Part shown: positions 22,724-34,857 of the stretch, one piece after another
Layout: the number at the start of each line of letters is the position of its first letter
Position numbering within the stretch: the first letter of the stretch is position 1
DNA from: Darksidea phi
Lineage: Eukaryota > Ascomycota > Dothideomycetes > Pleosporales > Lentitheciaceae
NCBI GenBank assembly: GCA_030770425.1
Contig: JASJFT010000184.1
Coordinates: forward strand, 28,864-92,863
DNA: 64,000 nt
Reading direction: 5' to 3'
The notes under the pieces: generated by a model
The model's database searches: none
Told to the model about the DNA's origin: nothing
The model's input: only the letters and a program-made list of their open reading frames with translations
Made by a program: the position numbers and the translations under genes

Positions 22724-25700
22724 TTACATCTGTCTCTTCGAAACAATCCAATTTCTCCATTTTCTTGCCCATTTCCATTTCCCCAAGCTTTTGTCCTGTG
22801 TGCTGCCTTCCTGTATCTCCATCCCATCTGGCAATTCTGAGCTTGGCACCGTTATCCCCGTTAATATTGTAGACTGAGTTTCAGATGAACCAACTTCAGT
22901 AGAGCTAGGCACCCTTTGGGTGCCACTGCTCTCTCCTGTACTCCATGTCCCTTCGTCGTACGCTTCATTTCCTTCGACGGTCTGCTCCTCCTGCTTCGAT
23001 CCCATTAACGACCAATGCCCAAAGATCACGGCCCCTTTCTCATCAAGCTTCGCTAAATCAACCGGGACTGACCCCCTTGGCGCATTCTTTGGCTTCCATG
23101 ACTTCTTTGATACAAGAAACTGTACCGGGTCAAGAGGACATTTCCCATCGGCTATATTACCACCTAGGCATTCACAACGCTTGAACGGCTGACAAGGCGA
23201 GGTCCACAGTATCTTGCTCGTCATCTCGCCGATACCCAAGTCTGGTTCAGCCCTCTGGAGCCGCTTGTCGTATAGCATCTTGAGGGTGGACACAGAAGCA
23301 GTCATATATTCCTTGCCCTTAGGTACGGATTTCCAGCGACTGCAGACTGAGTCTGGGTTGTTAGGGCGAATAAGGTCGCCAAATCCGTTACCGAATATCG
23401 TAGTAATCCCGATGGAAGATATCAAATCGACCCAGCCATGGCCCCACCTGTTTAGAGGCTTGCTGCGCGTATTGACAGGACCGAGGGGATTGATGACATC
23501 GAGAGCGTCGAACCCAACAATGCATCTCCTAGGGTCTAGAGTCTGTGAGATCCTGATACCATCCTGCGAAGCTACCCCCGCCTGTTTGTCGACGAGAATC
23601 TCAATCGTATGTAATATCTTTTTGACTAGTTCGCCGAGGGTAGAATATTCTTTCTGAAACACTCCACCACGCATCCGGCTCTCCTTGACATATATATTTA
23701 GGTTGAGATTATCCCAACTCTTTAGTGTCTTCAGCGCCGCAAGACGTCCAGTGCAGCCATCCCAGGTATCCTTAAGTTTGCTGATGTCAAACACCCAGTC
23801 GAAGGGAGACTCATCCTCATTCTCGTCCAAATAGAGCGACACGCGTACCAGATGAAGTAGTGCGGATACTCCGTCGACGAGCCACGCTCGCTGATCTGAT
23901 ACATCGTAAAAAACGATAGGCTGGAGAGCAATCCACTTGAGTAAGCTGGGATAGTCGCTCTCTCTCTCAAGCCAGAATGGCTTGTCTTTTTTGTTTATAC
24001 ACATGTTGAGCCCACCAACCATTTCCGAACCCGCCTCGATATACAGGCGATCAATGATAATGGATGACGGTGAGTTTGGCAATCCAGATGCCGAAATGTT
24101 TTGGTTGGCCATTGTGTTTCCTTGGTTGAGGTGTTAGTGATGCTTCTGCCCTTCCAAGAAGGGGTATTGCTTACCGCAGAAGTCGGTGGCACTAGCACAC
24201 CATCCAATAATGTGACGGCTTCCTTCGACGGTCCGAAGAGAGAGTTCTTTGGGCGTGATGATATCCAATGCATCAATCCGAGGGTCGGTGTATGAAATGC
24301 GTTCGTCAGAGCCCATATTGATGAGTAAATGCCAATGAATGACGTTAGTGGTAGCCAAAGTTGCAACTAGAAGCGACCTGAATCCTTTCACGATTATCCT
24401 CTCACCCCATTGCACTACGTGCTGAGTTTGCATAAGGTAGGCCATAGTACCTAAAGACAACTCCAGACCAGTGTTTCGCTTAGGTCTTCGAGGAATTGGA
24501 TAGCCGCTAACCAAGACTGCGCTGCGGAAAAGAGGGCCCCAGCAGAGCCCACGAATAGTGTTCCAATGTTCGGGACCTTCTTGAAAGTCAAATGCGATTC
24601 GACAGGACCCTACTACCACTGTTGGTGTCGGAGACTCTTTCTCCTCAGTCTTCAAGTCGAGATTCTCAATACGTGGGGAGCAGGCTACAAAATGTTGACT
24701 TGATGGCGATGATCGCAAGGCCGAAGCCAACCATCCGATTTGCTCGGCTATTTCGGACACGTAGTAAAGCCCTCCTGTAACAGCGATTGAACAAAAAGAT
24801 GGAGGCTGAATTTGTGCTCTGAGATGTGCGCCCTTCGGCCCCGGAAGCTGGTCTATAGGGATAGGGAAATCATTAGCATTGTGCTGTTGAATGATACTCT
24901 CAGAACTTACGGGTATGTTCCTGACCTGCCGGAAGAGACATAAGCTCTTGAAACAAGTTGATGATGGAGTACCCTGTAACAGGCCACGTTTGGCCGATAT
25001 ACTCCCTTACAGTGGTAGCCTGAGCATCGTCCCATGAGCCTGTTAAGCAAAGGATTTTGCCTAAGATATCTGAGAGAGGGGGAGCTAACTCCTGATCATT
25101 GGTCAAGTACATGGGGTTCCAATCAAGATTAAATGTCATTCTCACTAATGAGGGTGGTCTTCGGCGACTCATCTGACGTAGCGGCTTTTGTGCTCGTAAC
25201 TGGTCCCGAAACATTACTCCGATATCTGACATCAAATCAGCATTTTCGCAGCCTAGTCGGTTATGCTGAGATACGCTAGATAGAAGCCACTGGTAAGCCT
25301 CTGACTGCTGGATGAATTCCTCGTAGTTTGGCAACTGATAAAGGGGTGGCTCATTGGCGTTGGCATCAGATATATTCACATTCCCACCAAGAACTGTTTG
25401 GAATGGGGCGGTTTCAGGTGGCCACTCCGATTCTTCGGGCCTTGAATCCGACGGCTTAACACCGGCGACCCAATCCAAGAGCATATCTGGGGGTTTCTCG
25501 AATGACAGGTGCTCTGACGACTTGTCTTCCTCTCCTGTAGTGTTTGACTGACTGTGAGCCTCGCTGTCTAATAGTCCGATAATTGCTCTACACATCATGT
25601 TAGTGCTTTTGGCCCCTTACGAAACCTGCATAATTACACATACTCCCGATTCCGATGAAGGATGACGGATGCTTCCCATTGAAATGGGTCAGAAGACTCT

Positions 25701-28700
25701 CCATACAACTTCCACGCAAATGTCTTCAACACATTGTCAAAGTATGACGATTGTATATGCGAAACGTTCGAAACACTTGGGATATTCTTGATATCCTGAG
25801 AGAGTTGACGAGCAAATTCCCGGATATAGAGTAGTTTTGGATCATCTGGGGTAGAGTCAACGGAGTAAGCGGTTTCTGCATCAAAGCCACCCATAGTGTC
25901 GTGCTTTTCAATTCTTGGGACGAGATTGAACTCGTCCATCGAGGCTTCGGCATTATCAGCGCCCAGAAGGCATGACTCCTTGGAACCTGATCCTTCTGGA
26001 ATACTGAGAGCTGGAAGCGGCGCTTCTGCTTTGGTCATGGGTAGTGAAGTGGCCGCTGTCGATGAGTAGTCTGCCCTACTCGACTCGTCTGCCCTACTCG
26101 ACTCGTCTGCCCTACTCGACTCGTCTGCCCTACTCGACTCGTCTGCCCTACTCGACCCGTCTGTATCCAAAACAGTAGACTGCGGCAGGCTTCCGACACT
26201 CTTTCTTTGATGATCATCTCTATAACCCCTTCGTCTAATTCTCGAAGTCTCTACAAACAGTTCTTTCTCTTCATTCGACGCTGGTGTCGTTTCTGGAATT
26301 TCTAGGTCTTCTGGAGTTTCTGGACAATGTTCGTCCCAAGTCCGATTGATCGATCCAAGCAGCATTTTATAAACGTTCCCGCTCCATGGTTCGGTATCGA
26401 TGATATCCCTAGTTAATGTCAGCTTACTTATTGCGCCGCGGGATTGGCTTACCTCGCAACGCCATGGTTAAGCAACTCATTATCCAGCACTTCGAGTCGT
26501 TTCGTACCTTCTTCGTTATTGCCGAATTGTATGAACTGGATCCCTACCTGGTCCAGCGCCATTCCCTTTTCGGAAAGTGATTTGATAAGTTCGACCACGC
26601 CGTCTAACCAGGAATCCCCCTCTTCCCATATTGCGTCGGTGAGAATATATATATTAATGCCCCATTTTTCCTTGCGCAATAATGAGGACAGTTTGCTTCT
26701 CTCTCCGGAAGGATTGAGATTGTACTCTCTTAATATCCTGCCGAGGAATGCCGTAATGTCCGACTGCCCAGCGGGTATTCTGCGGTTCAGCAATGCTACC
26801 AGCGGATCTCGGTTTTTTCTGTGACCCTTGTATGATGCAGGAGCATTGGCGAAGCGGAGTTTGATGCCGTCTGGATTCATTCGCTTGACCAGATAAGCTA
26901 GGGTCGAGAATGTACGCTTGACATCATCCCAGTGCTCTTGCATTGAGCTAGAGTCATCAATCACGAATATCTACGGATAGTCAGTAAGAAAACTCACGGA
27001 TGACTCAATCAGTACGTACCTGATCTCTTCCATCAAGTCTATACAGATATTTGTGACCAGGAAGTGGGGAACAGGAAGAATTCCGCTTCTTTTTCTTTAT
27101 CCATTCTTCAGCATCATCGATTGTAGCGTGCGGAAACTTTTCTCGACTTTGAAACTTTTTGGAACGTGATCCGGAAGTCTTTAGAGCAAAACTGGGATTC
27201 TTGATGTCATTGGCCTCTCGTTTGCTGGAAGGTTCGGTACTAGGCGCAGCATGCCCCCAGGTAATAGAAGCTGTCCGGTTGGCCTTCGGCGCCACATCCT
27301 CTAAAGGTGTTTTCTCCTCTTTTCTGGGGAAGGTGCGAGACTCGTGTCGACCGGAGTAAATTGTACGAGACGAACTTTCATTCCGATCGTGACCGGTTCT
27401 ACCCCTCTGGACGACCTCCTTATTGTATTCCATAAAATATCTAGAGCGGGCGCCGGTATTGTGCATGCACAGAGCGGTTTCATCAAGGTCGGATGCGGAG
27501 GATGAAGCTGAAAGAGATGGATATTCACTGTCCACGGCGCGTGCATCCCAGGGATGCAATTTTTGCCGCGCGGCTTGGACTTCGGGCGGGAGTTGCGGTG
27601 GCTGTCGAAGTTCAGTTTGGAAGATGCGTGGATATAGGGACTCAGGAAGGCCATTGGAGTCATACTCTGAACAGGCTTTGGCACTTTCCAAAGCCCGTTT
27701 GAACCGCTCGTAAATGTTGTTCGCGTCAGGGCGTTTGTCGGCTGTCAGAAGCATTTCTTCGATGATCGGCACTACCTCGGTTGCAATATAGTCATTCCTG
27801 CGATGTTCCCGGCGAACACGGACATGCATACTACGCACTGCTTCAAGCACGTTTTTGCCGTCGTGAAAGCAAATCTCATATGCCGTACCTCGAAGACCTG
27901 GGAGCTCATCGGTTGCGGCTTTGCGATTATTCTCGTATTGAACTAGGCCGTTCTTTCCCAAGACTGACCATACGAGAGCTTCGCTATATACACAGCCGAG
28001 GCTCCAGATATCTTTACTTGGATGCGCATCGAGTATCTTGTGTTCCGAGAAGGAGTCTTGTTCGTCCCGAAAGCATTCGGGCGCACCTATCGCGAGTCAG
28101 CAAAAAATCATAATGTTAGGAGGGGAGAATGATCAGACTGACTGAACGTTTGCGTGCCCCTCACATCTCGTCTTGGAGATTGCTTCCCCTCCTTCCCTGC
28201 GAGCTCGAAATCGGTGAGGCCTAGATCGGCAAGTTTGAAGGTAATGTCGTACTCGGATGGGCCGATATGCGACACGAGAATATTGCTAGCTTTGATGTCA
28301 TGGTGAATTCTGTATTCAACTCGTCAATAGATTGACGAACCCAAGAACGAGGAGCCTTACCCTATCAAGTACCGATGGCTGTTGCCAGGGTATGGAAGCC
28401 TATGAATCACGATGACTGGCTTGACCAACTCAAACAAGTTTCCCCAAAACGTCAGTATGTCTTCTCCTTTCCTGGGTGGGGCATGCTTCTCGAAGAAGTC
28501 ATCTAAGCTGCCACCGTCCACGTATTCTAGGAGCATATTGTATCTTTCATTCTGCGCCCACGATCCATAAAAGCGCGCCATGTTACGCAAGTCGCCATTC
28601 TGGTGCCTAATGATTTTGTATGCCTCAACTTCAGAATCATGATTTGGTACATCCTTTGCACGGCAAGTCTTGAGGACGAAAGCGTTCGATTTGGGGTTGT

Positions 28701-29302
28701 TCAGGCTCTGTGCAATGTCCTGTTAGTTTGTTCACTATAGTTACTTTCAGACCTTAAATACGTACTTGATCTTCGAGGAAGTTATAATCGGGATGGATAG
28801 TAACTTTGTATGTACTAGAGTCCGTACCTTCCTTGAGAGGCGTGAATGAAGTGAACGGCATTATCAGCTCTTTCGGGAATCTCTTGTCGACTAACCGATC
28901 CTTGCGGAAGGATTGGGCGCAAAATCGCCATCGTTCTGTTGCGAATTGTGGGAAGAAGTAGTTGCAGTCATCTGGTAGGTCTGAGGCACGAAGGGAGGGT
29001 AGGCAATCGTCGATTAGGCGCTCGTAGGGAATGAAGTGTGTGATGTATGTGCCCTTGTCGATGCTGATTAGCACGGCAAAGACCACCAAATATCCCGACT
29101 GGATGTATCTCCATAGAGCTGCTGGTTGATGATAGTGTTTCAAGAGCGTTAGGATTCTGGGCTTGTCGAGATAACGTCGCAGCGCTTGAATGGGTACAAA
29201 CGAACGCCTCAGTCCGGGTGAGCTCGGGTCGTTGGCCAATACCTCGATTTCTCGGAGGTGCTCGAGAAAATCAGCTGCCACGCCAGATGGGGACGCCATC
29301 AT
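22724..29302 (-). CDS. Protein kinase - vWA - C-terminal module fusion (block A)
   Basis: Nine exons join in phase to 2,052 aa: 28766-29302, 28361-28707, 28143-28309, 27020-28086, 26453-26970, 25638-26408, 24911-25587, 24175-24852 and 22724-24120. An N-terminal region of ~150 aa leads into a kinase domain with a glycine-loop-like EGTDSSTYKV, VLKTC lysine, HHDIKASN catalytic loop, LADLGL (DLG for DFG) and SAPEC. A linker rich in Ser and charged residues leads to a vWA domain with the MIDAS motif DDSSSM and LTDAIWEEGD. Then come an SSRADE hexapeptide array and about 1,000 further residues, including LTGSWDDAQATTVREYIGQ, GYPIPRRP, DPRRCIVGFDALD and WGHGWVDLISSIGITTIFG. That region is a large module I recognise from other multidomain fungal proteins but cannot name. 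The first four-fifths of the kinase-vWA part is paralogous to the gene at 34858-37851. All kinase residues are present, so activity is plausible. Confidence 0.8.
26066..26162 (+). repeat. 18-bp coding minisatellite (SSRADE array)
   Basis: About five units of 18 bp, almost identical to each other, encode SSRADE repeats on the minus strand inside exon 6 of the kinase-vWA fusion. The length is a multiple of three, so copy changes keep the frame. The block B paralogue ends before this position. Confidence 0.92.
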
Positions 29303-30226
29303 TGCGGCTACTGGATAGTAGAGCCGCGGGCACAGCACGAGGAAAGAAGGCTTCTGACCGTACAAAAGCAAAGACCGTTCGTGAAGCGGTCAGACCACTA
29401 CGAGGAAAGACGAGTAGTGTCCGCCGGAGGCTCTAGCTGTCTGGGAAGGGTGGCGCAGGAAATCAAGAAAGCCGTACCGCAGCGAACCAGCCACCACCGC
29501 GGCCACTGGTCTGTCGCGACGGAGCGAGCGTGTTTTTCGCTACGCGATCCTTATGAACCCAGAGGTCCTCGAAGAAACCTGGGGAACCGAGATGAACAAA
29601 GGCGCGTGAATGGCTTTTAGCGTTGAGAATGTTCACAAACAAGCGCGTAGAGGGTATCCAAGAACGAGGGCAAGGAGAGCAATCGAAAATACTGTATTTT
29701 TCTCCCGCTGCCAGTTTGGGGGGCGGACGTGGTGTGTGCGGGGAAAGCTGCTCTCAGGCAGCTGCATGACGGGGAGACCGAGTGCGCCTCGGCGGTTTAG
29801 TCCCCACCATGCAAACATCAATACATGTAGGCTGAGCTGCGATGCGCAAAGCAAATCAGCGGCCATGGAGTAGACTTCGGAGAGGACGTCGGAATTAAGT
29901 AGGAATCCTTAGACAAAGGGTCTTGATAATGGCGTCTACTATGTCAAACGCGGCTAGCAAGCGCGGCCATGTGTTGGTAGCACCTCGGAACATCGACCGA
30001 CCAGCACCCTTTGAATATTGATGTGTGCATGCCTAAGTCCCTAGCCGTTACCCGGTCAGTGTGACGTCACAATGCCTTGAAAAATTTCATGGGCCGGCAC
30101 GTGCCATTCGGATAGGCGCGAGTCCCATCGTGCACAGCCTTCGAATTCACAAGTATATGGAATACGAGATGCGCGAGGCACCAATATAACGATGTTGAGG
30201 TGATGAAAAATTTCACTACGAGAGTT
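29303..30226. other. Spacer inside block A
   Basis: Lies between the start of the kinase-vWA fusion and the end of the CorA-like pseudogene, equivalent to 37861-38966 in block B. It contains CAGTGTGACGTCAC near 30057, a CRE-like palindrome (TGACGTCA). No gene seen. Confidence 0.5.
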
Positions 30227-32560
30227 TTATACTAAACAAAAGATGGCGCAGAGAAGACCGCGCCAACCGCGAACAAGCCCTTGTCTAGTACAGAAGGAAA
30301 GTATACGTGCGTCACTGTATAAGGTGTGTAGTCTGACCCGAAGAAAAGCATCATTTTGAAGAGACAGGCTTTCGGACGCTCCATTACATGGCTGAGATAA
30401 TACTCGGACGGCATGCAAGTGACCCACACTTCCGCTAGATCGTCTCGGAAACAGAGAGCCTCCCTTTGCTCCACGATAGATCATGTACCACGCAAAGAAC
30501 GTGAGCGCAGTGAGGGGCAGCGCGATCGCAAGGTAGAGCCTGAGTCCTTTGATCTGAACATCTTGCCCACCATCTTCAAAATTTAAAATATTGGTGCTCA
30601 TGAATGTCTGTGGTCCACTTAGCTCTAAACTTTCAATTGCCGCTGGGATCCCACATACTGCAATGAACGTGGCTGGAAGGAAAAATAACGTGACGCTAGT
30701 GATAACCCGCATCCATACTGTTTCTTGCTGCGTCTTCTTTGCGATAGCTGCATATCAAGCGTTATTACATGCGCTCTTTTAGCGAACATTTCGTTCGCTT
30801 TCACACTGCGGTAGCGGAAAATGCCGTTGAGCTAGTGGCACAATTTAGTATGACCACTTAAGGCTTAAGGTGAAGCGCTTCGTACCAAATTCCTTCGGGT
30901 CTCGATCATTTTTAACAAAGTTTGTATTCGAGATTGCAACATCACATTATCCTTCTCCGCGCTAAGCACACACTTGTGGAATCGTTTCAAGTCTAGCTCG
31001 CAATCAGAGTGCAGATCTGAGGGGAAATCCGCATGATTTGTCGCGTATTCGTAGTGCCCCCGTAATTCTTGAAAGACTAGCGAGTTCTCTTGGACTACGA
31101 GGAGAGCCTCACGTGCCTTGTCTTCAATCTGCTGTACTAGCTGTAGATTGCCGAATGAGAAACAATCTCGTGGAGTCCCGTCGCCATCATCTGGAAGCGT
31201 TGGTGGGAGTTCAGGAGGGGCCAGAATAGTTTCGGAACTTTGAGGCGATGTTTTTATCCCGCTGGTTGTAACAGGTCGTCGTTCTACGTTTTCTGGCCGT
31301 GAAATGTTGTCACGGCCCAGTCTCTTGATGTAGCCACACAGTGAAGCATTGCGACTCTTCAGAGTACTCGTGTTTACTTCTTTAGCCCATTTACTGTGAA
31401 TATCGCAGCTTTTAGGCGCAGAGACGGTCTCTTCCAGAACTTCTACCAAAGTAGGCGTTCGTGAAGGTGTAGTAGGAGAGAACGGGTCCCATTGTGTGTC
31501 TGGACTACTGGGCGACTGAGCTGTTGTGGTCCGTGATAGTAGCGCAGGACGTCTAACCCAGTCGTGATTTGTAAAGATTGGACTGGGCGAAGCGAAGGGG
31601 CCTGGGTTCTCCTCTATGGGGATAGCCAACGCGTTGGCCGAGTATTCTTGAAAACGATTATCTAGATCATTGATGTACCATAGCCAGTTCTCGCATGCCC
31701 AGTCGCATAACAGCAGATGTGTTCCCAACGAGGCAGAAAATGCCCCACTAAGTGACCCCGTCCGATACCCAGGAAGTGCGGTAGAAGCTTCAGTGATTCG
31801 CTTCTTGATCAACTGATTGCCTTTGACGTTGATCCACAGGGAATGACCAGTGTCGAGGTCGAACGAATGATACATTGCAGATTGCCGGATTGACCACGGT
31901 AGATGTCCCTGGCTCTTCGCTGGTTCCACAGACCGCAGGTTGTAACAGAAACGAAGCTCTTTTCCGGATCGGCCCAAGTTCGGGATTTTTGGGCCCCGAC
32001 ACCTGTCGTCGAGGCGGGATTCCTCTCTTAAGCCGCTGAAATAAAAGTCTTGCGGGTGCACCTGCCTGCCGAACGGATAGATGAAGTCTATGAATGATGG
32101 AATAACTTGATGATAAGAACAGATGAAATTTAACATTGCGCGCGTATGTCTTCAAGGGGGGTCGGCTGTGAGAAGCTTGTAAGAAACTGAGGTTGTTAGG
32201 TCTAGCGCTATTAACTTGTGCGATGTACTTGCATAAATCGACATTGTGGATCTCCTGCCCCAATTGCTCTGCGCAGCACTTCCTTAAGCTCGTCGAGCGT
32301 GGTCGCGCAAGTTGGCTGAAAATCTGCGAACCCCGCTTTGTCAACAACTTGTTAGCGTTCAATTGGAGGTAACCTTCACCTTCATCCCCACTTGCGAGAT
32401 CCTAGAAATCCACAGCAGCCTGTTTTTCATCGAAAAGGCGGTTTTCATCGGATCGTAGCCGATCTGAATATGCTTTTAGGTTGTGTAAGAGCGACCCATG
32501 CTGAAGGAGATTCTGAGGATAGGTATCGAACTGCTCGCAGGATTGAATCAAAGAGTCCAT
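30227..32560 (-). pseudogene. CorA-like membrane protein, disrupted copy (block A)
   Basis: Aligned by eye with the intact copy at 38967-41180, this copy carries several lesions. (1) The first exon (ATG 32558-32560, MDSLIQSCEQ) has an in-frame TAG at 32402-32404 where the intact copy has TTG. (2) One extra base just before 32136 shifts the frame relative to the paralogue. (3) About 22 nt are missing at 30741-30776, so the helix before the first TM segment (LNGIFRYRSVKANEMF) no longer reads into MRVITSVTLFFLPATFIA. (4) The stop that ends the intact copy is lost, and the frame runs about 60 residues further. The second intron also has a GC donor (GCAAGT). The 423-codon middle, from 32136 to 30865, is still open, so decay may be recent or a truncated soluble product may be made. 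Confidence 0.78.
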
Positions 32561-32985
32561 TGTCACAGCAAGACGTTAAGAATCATGAAGCGCTCAAGTG
32601 CATTTAGTTCACCCGTGAAGGAGTTTGATATGACAGCACAGCCGCTTTCAGCTTGACCGCCGAAAATACAGCACGTGATCCCTTGCCCCGCTCGGCCGCC
32701 CTTTTTGACGCATGTCATGGAGAGCCTTGAGATAGGCCCAAATATGGCACGAGATGGCCCCAAGCCAATGAAAACCCCGTGTATCCTCGAGGATCGTAGT
32801 TTACCTTGTGTATCTCTCCTTCCGTAGCGCAGACCAGCAAGTTCGTCCCGTTCTTCCCAGTTTCAAGTTAGCAACAGTGTGAACACCTCAAAACGAGCGC
32901 ATACTTCGCTCAAACTCCGGGGAAACCAAAACTGGTATATGCTACCTATGACCTGGGAATAGATGTTTAGTAGCCCCATTTTGCG
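32561..32985. other. Spacer inside block A
   Basis: Between the CorA-like pseudogene and the companion relic. No open frame of note. Confidence 0.5.
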
Positions 32986-32989
32986 TAGG

Positions 32990-33210
32990 GCAATTTTCCT
33001 TACGCGAGTGTAAAAGCCATGAGGCCCGAATTTTATCCCTCAAAGAAATTTTCCAATGTCGCTTTGGGCAACCGGTAGGTGTCGAAAGTGTCCCACATGT
33101 ATCTCATTTCGGTAAGGCTGATTCCACGTACGTGGCAGTGAGGAATGCCAATAGATGCAGGTGTGTGCCAAGAGGACCGGTGTAGGTACCGGAAGTTTGC
33201 GCGTAATGTG
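32990..33210 (-). pseudogene. Relic of the short companion gene (block A)
   Basis: Matches the block B companion in pieces and in three frames: a YWHSSLPRTWNQPY piece, then MRYMWDTFDTYRLPKATLE, then KFGPHGFYTRV. The corresponding block B residues are YWVLVLPRSPSNQPY, MTYGWDTFPTYNLALADLE and KFGHYDFFIKV. At least two frame changes separate the pieces, and a stop (TAA) falls between the second and third. The order is preserved, so this is a decayed duplicate rather than chance similarity. Confidence 0.65.
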
Positions 33211-33700
33211 AAGAAGGCTGAGGCGGTAAGCCTCATTTCACGGTTCCTTCGGCAATTTATGTCAGGCCATCAGTCTGGCTTCTGAGGCTCTGCGAGATCG
33301 GACTGAGAACGATGATTACCTCCAATTCCCACGTCTGGCCTTCAGCTAGCGCACATGGAGCCAACAAAAAGGCAAATATGCGCCTGAAACGAAGTAAACA
33401 GACTTCCATCTAAGTCTTGTCGAATGGTAGGCAGAACGCCTCTAGCTGCGCGCCAGGGAGCCGTAAAAGTATCGTCAATTCGCATGCATGTAGTGTGTTG
33501 TAAAGGCCTAAATGCGACGGGCGTAGACCATTTCGTTACTGGCTGGATGTGCTTAGCTCTGACTAAATTGCTCTTTCGGTAGATGCGGTCGCTGTGAGCA
33601 TGCAGCAAGTCTGCAGGAGGGTCACGGGTCGGCCTCGAGTGAAGTTCAGCCTTGTTGATAAGGCAATTTTACAGGTATCAATCAGCAAATCCCAGCATGA

Positions 33701-34857
33701 CTGGTGTTACTTCTTCCACCAATAGAGCGAAGACCATCCCACGTCGTATCGGCGATAGTGATGTGGTTGTGGGTTCGTTTCGGTACTGCAAACGTCAGCG
33801 AGGAGGCAAAGGTCAGGTGAACATGTGCATGAGGGGACTGCAGCAGACAAACAACGCTTGTAGAGCGATTAAAGAAGGCAATGATTAAAAGCAATGAGCG
33901 GTAGAGACGGTATACCAGACCAAGGGTAGCAAACGTAACCGACTGTCTACTTATTATCTTATAGAAAAATTCTTTATCAGCTCTTTAACTACGATATTAC
34001 TCATCCCCATCTCTTAACCCTAAAAAGCGCCTGCGGGGCTATATCTCGAAATTCATCTGCCATTGTCCGGTACCGTTGATCGATCGTCCCATAACTTCCA
34101 ACGTAGCCACGCAACTGGAGGGCGGCGTCGCCACAGGCGCGTCGGTGCATCGTTATCTCTAACCCCGCGTTATCTATAGCTATTATTCAAGTTTTAACGA
34201 CGCGATGGCTGCTACTCATTCGATAAGTATTTGGTTTGGATTTGCATAGTGGGAGTCTCTTTGTAAGGTCCGCACGAAACGCGGTAGGAGTTTGTATGCA
34301 ATGTGGTCCTATATCCCAACCTTATACACGATATGTCGGAAAATCGTATATATAGGTGCCATGCTCTTTTCATCGTATAGAACATGAATCTGCATAGCAA
34401 TTGCTAAATACAAACAATGCTCATTACATAAGTCATTAAGTTTTTACTTCGTAGGCCGGTACTACCCGTGCGCAAAGTAGATGTAGTGGAGTAAGTGATC
34501 GTTAATACAAATAGTACGAGTATCGAGCGTACCGTCGTACGCTGTAGAGCGAAGAGGAAAACGTTTGTTCGAAATAAATGCTGATATCCGCCCACTACAA
34601 AGAGAAAGTTACAAGGAAGTGAAATAATAGGCGTAGTATGGGTATCGGGTATAAAGATAAGGACGTGAATAAAAATCAAATAACTGCGTATCGGAAACAA
34701 GTCGGTCCGCCAAAGCGGGCAAGGTAGCAATTCGAATTCGTTCTGCGCAAAACTGCTGACGAGGGTATCGGTTTCCCAAGTACACCGTGGGAAGCTTTTC
34801 ATGAGAGAAAATATCAGATCGTATGGTCGCAACAAAAATGAGAAATGACACGTCAAA
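33701..34857. other. Spacer between block A and block B
   Basis: AT-rich spacer and 3' flank of the block B kinase gene. Includes TATATATAGG-like motifs near 34349. No counterpart of the C-terminal module of the block A kinase is seen here. No gene called. Confidence 0.5.

Larger units (their letters stand above)
22724..33700 (-). repeat. Block A of the tandem segmental duplication
   Basis: Gene order and sequence match block B (34858-42250): kinase-vWA, CorA-like, short companion, then non-coding flank. Homology is clear at protein level from about 26.4 kb to 33.2 kb. It continues in non-coding DNA, e.g. AATTTATGTCAGGCC at 33254-33268 and at 41838-41852. The C-terminal module (22.7-26.3 kb) has no counterpart in block B. 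Confidence 0.85.
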
